Source of the DNA: Phallusia fumigata
Taxonomy: Eukaryota; Chordata; Ascidiacea; Phlebobranchia; Ascidiidae
NCBI GenBank assembly: GCA_008931825.1
Contig: QXVZ01019761.1
Coordinates: forward strand, 1 to 24,077
Reading direction: 5' to 3'
Length of the DNA stretch: 24,077 bases
This document shows, in pieces, positions 19,843-24,077 of this stretch (the stretch's first letter is position 1; each line of letters opens with the position of its first letter). The position numbers were made by a program, and so were the translations under genes. The notes beneath the pieces are model-generated. The model worked only from the letters and a program-made list of their open reading frames with translations. It searched no databases and was not told where the DNA came from.

Positions 19843-22731
19843 GTTACATTTCAAGCAGCTTGACAAAAAACAGAAATGAATTGACCTCAAATGTCGTAAA
19901 ACGTACAATTGTTTTCTGCCTTGATCCACAAATGAGATCAAAAACAAAACCAAACACTATTCAATCGTTTGCATACCTGCTCCATTGCAATCAGATGATC
20001 CTTATCTTGATCATTCATAGGTTTGTAGCCAAATTTATAACTTTCATCTGCCATTTTGCTTTTAATTGACGACGAGTTTCAATGAAAGCGCTTCAATTTC
20101 CTGTAGGCAAACTAGCCTCAATCGACAAGTTCTAAAGCGCGGCAATACTAAAGTTGAAACAGTATGGTTTGAAACTGCCAACTAGATCATGGAACCTGTA
20201 AATGCGCCAGAGACTAAACTGTTGTCGCAATTAAACGTGTGCCTTGCAAAAAAAGCATGTTATGCCTGAACCTAATATAGCGCATCTGTTTGACGTCGAA
20301 GAGAAAACGAGAAGTTGACCATCACAATACTGCTTACTAGGGTTATTTTATCGTTAATAACAAGGACCGTTAAAGTACATTCGAAAACGGGCGTACTTTC
20401 CTTGGTATTTAATTTAGCCTTTTCACGTGTTGCCTGCAGTACTTAACTTGGCACTTGTAGTATTCTAACAGCCAGCTTTTATAGCAATTAAGCGTTTCGT
20501 CTCATCTAAATACGTATTTGCAGTACCAAGCGAAGTGCCAAACGGAACTGCAGGTTTCAAAGGAATCGCCATTATTTGCAAATGCAAGACGCATTTGTTG
20601 GACCACAACTTGTTACTTGTAAGTCCACAGCATTCATTGTGTCAAAAACTTGTAAAGGTGACCAACACCGAAAAAGTTCTAAATCTTGGCAAAACCAATG
20701 TTGAAACAGTACGGATCAAGACTAACAGACGACAGAACCTGCGAACGCTCAAGACCTCGATGTTGAGCAATTTGACGTGTTCCCTAAGACAAACCATGTT
20801 TTGCATAAACCACAGGTTGTTGCCAGTGGGGCGCCGATGTCCGACACTGACGAAAAAAGGGACGCTATTAATCAGCGATCATTAAGATCACAAACGGGCG
20901 TCTCGGCCAAAAATAGATTCATTTCACTTTAAAGCACATATGGGAGCAATTAGCTTATTAATCACAACAAACAACGTACTTCACAACTACACAATGAAAT
21001 ACAATCTGTATTTGGGGAGATTTCGAAAACTATAGGAGTGACGTCCAAAATTTTAGGACTTGTGACGGCTTAGCCTTACAACTAAGCAAACCTTAGCTAT
21101 AGTGTCTCGTTGGGACCATCATCGAGTACAATGAGTCTGAAATTCACAACTGCCCTCAAGACTGAACAAACCGTGGTTTTAGTGTTATATTATGGCGATG
21201 AAGGTGCAAGAGCGGTTCTCGAATTCAGCGACTAACAAACAAATACAGTTCGTATCCAAGGTCCAAAACAGTCAATTGCGGTCACAGCAGTGCGAGGTGA
21301 CAAGATTATACAGAAAGAAAACAAGCTGAGATTTCACAGTTAGTTCACAGTACCTAGATGTTTGCACTGTGGTGTTGGTTTTCTATAACGAATGAAAGGT
21401 TACTAGAAATACTCCACGTATGACGTGGCTAGATATTAACATAGTTGCAACTTGCTAACACTTAGTAAATGTACAAATGATTGGGCTTAATCGACAAATT
21501 ACTCCACAAAAACTCCACAACTGCACTAAAAGATAAAAACTGCACTTTAGATCAAGAATTGGCTACGTCCGAGCACGTTTTAGTCACATGATACAAATAG
21601 AGGAAAGGATTGGCCCAAATTTAACAAAAACCAATGCACTTGGGAATTAACTTAACGCAAGGTTGCACTTGGGAAGGGAAACATAGAAATCATATTTAAA
21701 GATTGTGAGTTTGTCTGTAGTCTGCTTTGTACTTCTTTTGGTACCGCAAATCTGCTAGTAATGCGTTAAGCTATGGTGAAATTATATAAAATCGTAAATG
21801 CTACACGTGACGCATTAATAAAGGACAAAACTCGCAAAAACTGTAGATATGCCTAAATATAATTAAGTGCTCATAAACAACAAGCGCTATTTATAACCTT
21901 CAGCTTTACTGTCTGAACGCGTTGCACGCAGTGTTTCCAATACTAAGCGAAGTACCAACTACCGGGGACATGCAGTTTTCAAAGGCATCGTCAGCAATTT
22001 ACAGACGAAATGCGCGCATCTTTTAATCTTCCTGTTTGTTCAACAAAACTAAATTAATTAATTAAGAAATCATTTTAAATGACCAAATCGGTAGAATATG
22101 CTTAATTAAACAAACAGTTTTATTTTACATCTTTTTGTACAGTGTACAATGTACATGTATAGAGTAGAGTGCTCTATGCTATTCCTTGTGATGTAGTATT
22201 TTCCGTTTACTATTTTTTACGCCTGAGCAATTAAGTCACGTGGTCGCGAAACTAAGCAAAGCGTTTTATTTTGACACAAAAGACAACAACACGCGTTGAC
22301 TGAACTACTGACTCCGTAAAGCAGTGTTTCCTAACTTTTGTTGCGAGTGCACATTCTATTTCTTACAATTTCGTGTATATTGAAGCATGACTAACATGAA
22401 GTTGCGTCAAAACGGTGTAGTGCCACTGGCAGTTTATTCTGTTTTCTGCAGTAGCTATCAGGACAAAGCGTTAGTAAATCAGCGCTATTCCGAAAGTTAT
22501 CCGCGCAAAAAATTTTTTTCGAAAACAAATCCTCCGCGCAAAAATTGAACTTTCCAATCTGGCACCTATGTAACCTAATCAAAATCCATCATGTTTTGTA
22601 AACAAAATATTAAGCTTTTGACACCTTTTCTATGAGATTGCATCTGTAGTTTATCTTTTTGTTTATATTGCCTGTTTTTAGAAGGAGCTTTGTAAGGTAT
22701 TTAGCACATCAACAATGTGCCACATCATTTA
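19843..22731. other. intergenic, degenerate repeats, no gene recognised
   Basis: No exon or RNA gene is recognised on either strand. Several stretches are eroded copies of one another. Block 20127-20280 resembles 20674-20815 (shared AAGTTCTAAA, GGCAA, GTTGAAACAGTA, AACCTG, ACGTGT). Block 20527-20600 resembles 21953-22020 (shared AAGCGAAGT, TGCAG, TTTCAAAGG, ATCG). A 116-codon frame at 20535-20885 lies across these repeats and has no recognisable domain. Confidence 0.4.
20127..20815. repeat. pair of degenerate direct repeats
   Basis: Two segments of about 140-150 bp, starting at 20127 and 20674 and about 547 bases apart, align by eye over most of their length with frequent small indels. Shared landmarks in order are AAGTTCTAAA, GTTGAAACAGTA, AACCTG and ACGTGT. 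Their origin is unknown. Confidence 0.5.
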
Positions 22732-23058
22732 ATGATGAAACCAGATTCTGATACCCCAGCAGACCCACATGTTGTGCTGCAAATTTTTCAGTTACTGACT
22801 TGCAAGGAACTTGGAAGAATAGGTAAGTTACACTCAAGAAATTCAAAACTTTAAAGCTGATGTCAACATATTTAAATGCTATGTAAGCATATTACACTTA
22901 CATGTTGTTACGCATCTCAAACACATCTTACAAAATAAAAAAGTTGTATTTCAGGCCAAACTTGTTGGGATGGAAAAACATTTCTGAAAAAGAGTTGATT
23001 TGGAAATGAAGATTCATTGCTGATTATAAACTTAACCATGATGTGAAACTCATGCCAG
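22732..23058 (+). pseudogene. F-box domain gene fragment, damaged
   Basis: Exon 1 (22732-22822) encodes MMKPDSDTPADPHVVLQIFQ and then LLTCKELGRIG, the first half of an F-box, ending at a GTAAGT donor. Exon 2 (22955-23058, acceptor ATTTCAG, donor CAG/GTAGTT) encodes the second half, TCW..WKNISEKELIWK.RFI, a good match to the F-box pattern x-CRxWRxL..D..LWK. Two lesions break it. The spliced phase leads into QTCWDGKTF, and the F-box frame is reached only by a one-base shift near 22974. A TGA then follows LIWK. F-box proteins dock substrates onto SCF ubiquitin ligases through Skp1. I see no downstream exons. A base-level error cannot be excluded for either lesion. Confidence 0.6.
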
Positions 23059-23602
23059 GTAGTTATTGGTCTCTGCATTTTTCCCTCTGTTTTTCTGCCT
23101 TTCCTTTGTTATTATGGGTCCCCTTCCATGAAGGGGACACATGTTGTTTTCTATTTTATTTTTTTATTTTTTCTGTCCAACGCGAGTTTGTTCCTATGTT
23201 TTGGTCAAAAGGAGTTGTTCAAGCTTGTTCAAACTTCTTTATATTTTTACACATGATAGTTGGGTATCTAAAATTGTGCAATGACAACTTTTTACCTCAG
23301 TTCACTTATCGGTTCAGGGCCCCATAACATAAAATTTTCAAAACAGCAATATTTAACAAAGTAAGTTACCTAAAAGTTTTCTATTTTTATGGTTGATGCA
23401 GTGTAAACTATTTCAAAGTATTTTGTGACTTTAATTTGGATTCACCCAATTTTTACCTTTTTAACCCCAGATATTTAGTTTTTTGTTTACATGCCCTTCA
23501 CATCAGACATACTAATCCAAACGTATTGAAATTCAAACTGTGGTCAACTTAAAGATTTTTGGGTCTCCATAGAGCTAATGTGTGATGTTTTTTTACAGTA
23601 TC
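23059..23602. other. no gene; contains inverted hairpin repeat
   Basis: Apart from the inverted hairpin element at 23114-23185 I see no feature. The 94-codon frame at 23043-23327 runs through that repeat and is T-rich low-complexity translation. Confidence 0.4.
23114..23185 (-). repeat. minus-strand copy of the hairpin-ended element
   Basis: Read on the minus strand, an A-rich tract is followed by ACATGTGTCCCC, a short loop and GGGGACCCATAAT, the same order as 15264-15362. The stem GTCCCC/GGGGAC is at 23118-23123 and 23133-23138. The loop sequence differs, and the tandem core seen in the other copy is not evident here. Confidence 0.65.
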
Positions 23603-24077
23603 GTTGTACAACACTTGGTGACAATTACAAGTGACTTAGACTGTGATAAAAACAAAAAGTGAAAGAAATGTGTAATCACAACAACGACACTTCGGTGCTT
23701 GATGTAACATGCTTGGGATGAGACAGCTTCTAACTATCAACAACAATTCTTCGCGTATCCAAGAGAGTTCATTTCTCTGGCAAGCAGTGCAAGGCCCACA
23801 GAAAGTTGTTGTACAGCAATCGTTGCACATATTACCCTGAAAAATCAAAGATAACCAGCAAGTTTGTTGTATCCTTTCAAACTATCACACAATCGACACA
23901 GTGCCGCTTAAATGTGGTGAAATGTAAATTTTGTTTTGTGGTTATTGTTTGTTGAAACGTTTTGTGTTGTTTACATCTAAAGCGAGTTTTAACGATCTAT
24001 TGTGCCATCTACACCAGGCCCGTTTTGGAACTTACAAATAAGGAAAACTGATATCATTGTATTATCCCATGCAAGGT
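23603..24077. repeat. segmental paralogue of the PLAC8 3' region
   Basis: This block aligns with 14857-14930 plus about 15497-15900: a downstream flank, PLAC8 exon 3 and the beginning of the intron-2 repeat unit, in the same order and strand. It runs off the window at 24077, within the part matching 15894-15899. Confidence 0.8.
23636..23836 (-). pseudogene. last exon of second PLAC8 copy, frameshifted
   Basis: After a TTTTTCAG acceptor at 23837 the frame reads GNMCNDCCTTTFCGPCTACQ, matching the last exon of the first copy (GDLCNDCCTTTFCGPCTACQ). An 8-base deletion then removes one of two GGCAAGCT-like units, so the conserved LAREMN continuation is replaced by RNELSWIREELLL and the frame stays open to a TAA at 23636. 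The ancestral stop would be near 23737. The deletion follows the last conserved cysteine pair, so a protein with a changed tail is possible. Exons 1-2 would lie beyond the window. Confidence 0.75.

Noticed and set aside
19860-20069. 69-codon forward frame after the hAT-type MITE
   Set aside because: It has no recognisable motif and low-complexity composition, and looks like chance.
1-24077. tRNA, rRNA, spliced-leader RNA, CRISPR or intact transposase genes
   Set aside because: I looked for their conserved boxes and motifs on both strands by eye and saw none. A covariance-model search would be needed to be certain.

Overview
The window is animal nuclear DNA: AT-rich, intron-bearing genes with GT/AG splice sites, tropomyosin and ER-chaperone genes, and decayed DNA transposons. 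A sea squirt such as Ciona is my best guess, from the short compact genes, high allelic divergence and repeat style. That is inference; I saw no diagnostic species marker. Almost no real gene here is a long ORF, so most were built exon by exon from motifs and splice sites.

Layout: (1) 1-2089, flanking DNA with a decayed hAT-like fragment and a CArG box next to a perfect CRE. (2) 2090-2818 (+), a single-exon short tropomyosin-like gene, followed by a long 3' region. (3) 3714-11234 (+), a complete nine-exon DNAJB11/ERdj3 gene of 358 codons. (4) 12664-13717 (-), a three-exon paralogue of ribosomal protein eL43 (RPL37A), convergent with DNAJB11, that has lost three of its four zinc-ribbon cysteines. 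(5) 14427-15486, a cluster of small non-autonomous elements. (6) 15551-19387 (-), a three-exon PLAC8/cornifelin-family gene with one in-frame TGA. (7) 19566-19834, a hAT-type MITE, then about 2.9 kb of unassigned DNA with degenerate repeats. (8) 22732-23058 (+), a damaged F-box gene fragment. (9) 23636-24077 (-), the last exon and adjoining intron of a second, frameshifted PLAC8 paralogue that runs off the window.

The main structural oddity is that each of the three single N characters (3821, 8617, 17553) sits exactly at the junction of a direct duplication. Two junctions join slightly different copies whose coding differences are all synonymous, and one joins apparently identical 1,714-bp copies. 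The simplest reading is contig ends that overlap but were never merged, so they should not be taken as biological tandem duplications. They would break automatic gene models of DNAJB11 and PLAC8.

The genes do not form an obvious pathway. Tropomyosin is cytoskeletal, DNAJB11 is an ER-lumen Hsp40, eL43 is ribosomal, PLAC8 proteins are small Cys-rich proteins, and F-box proteins are ubiquitin-ligase adaptors. The only possible functional coupling is a compact, operon-like junction between tropomyosin and DNAJB11.
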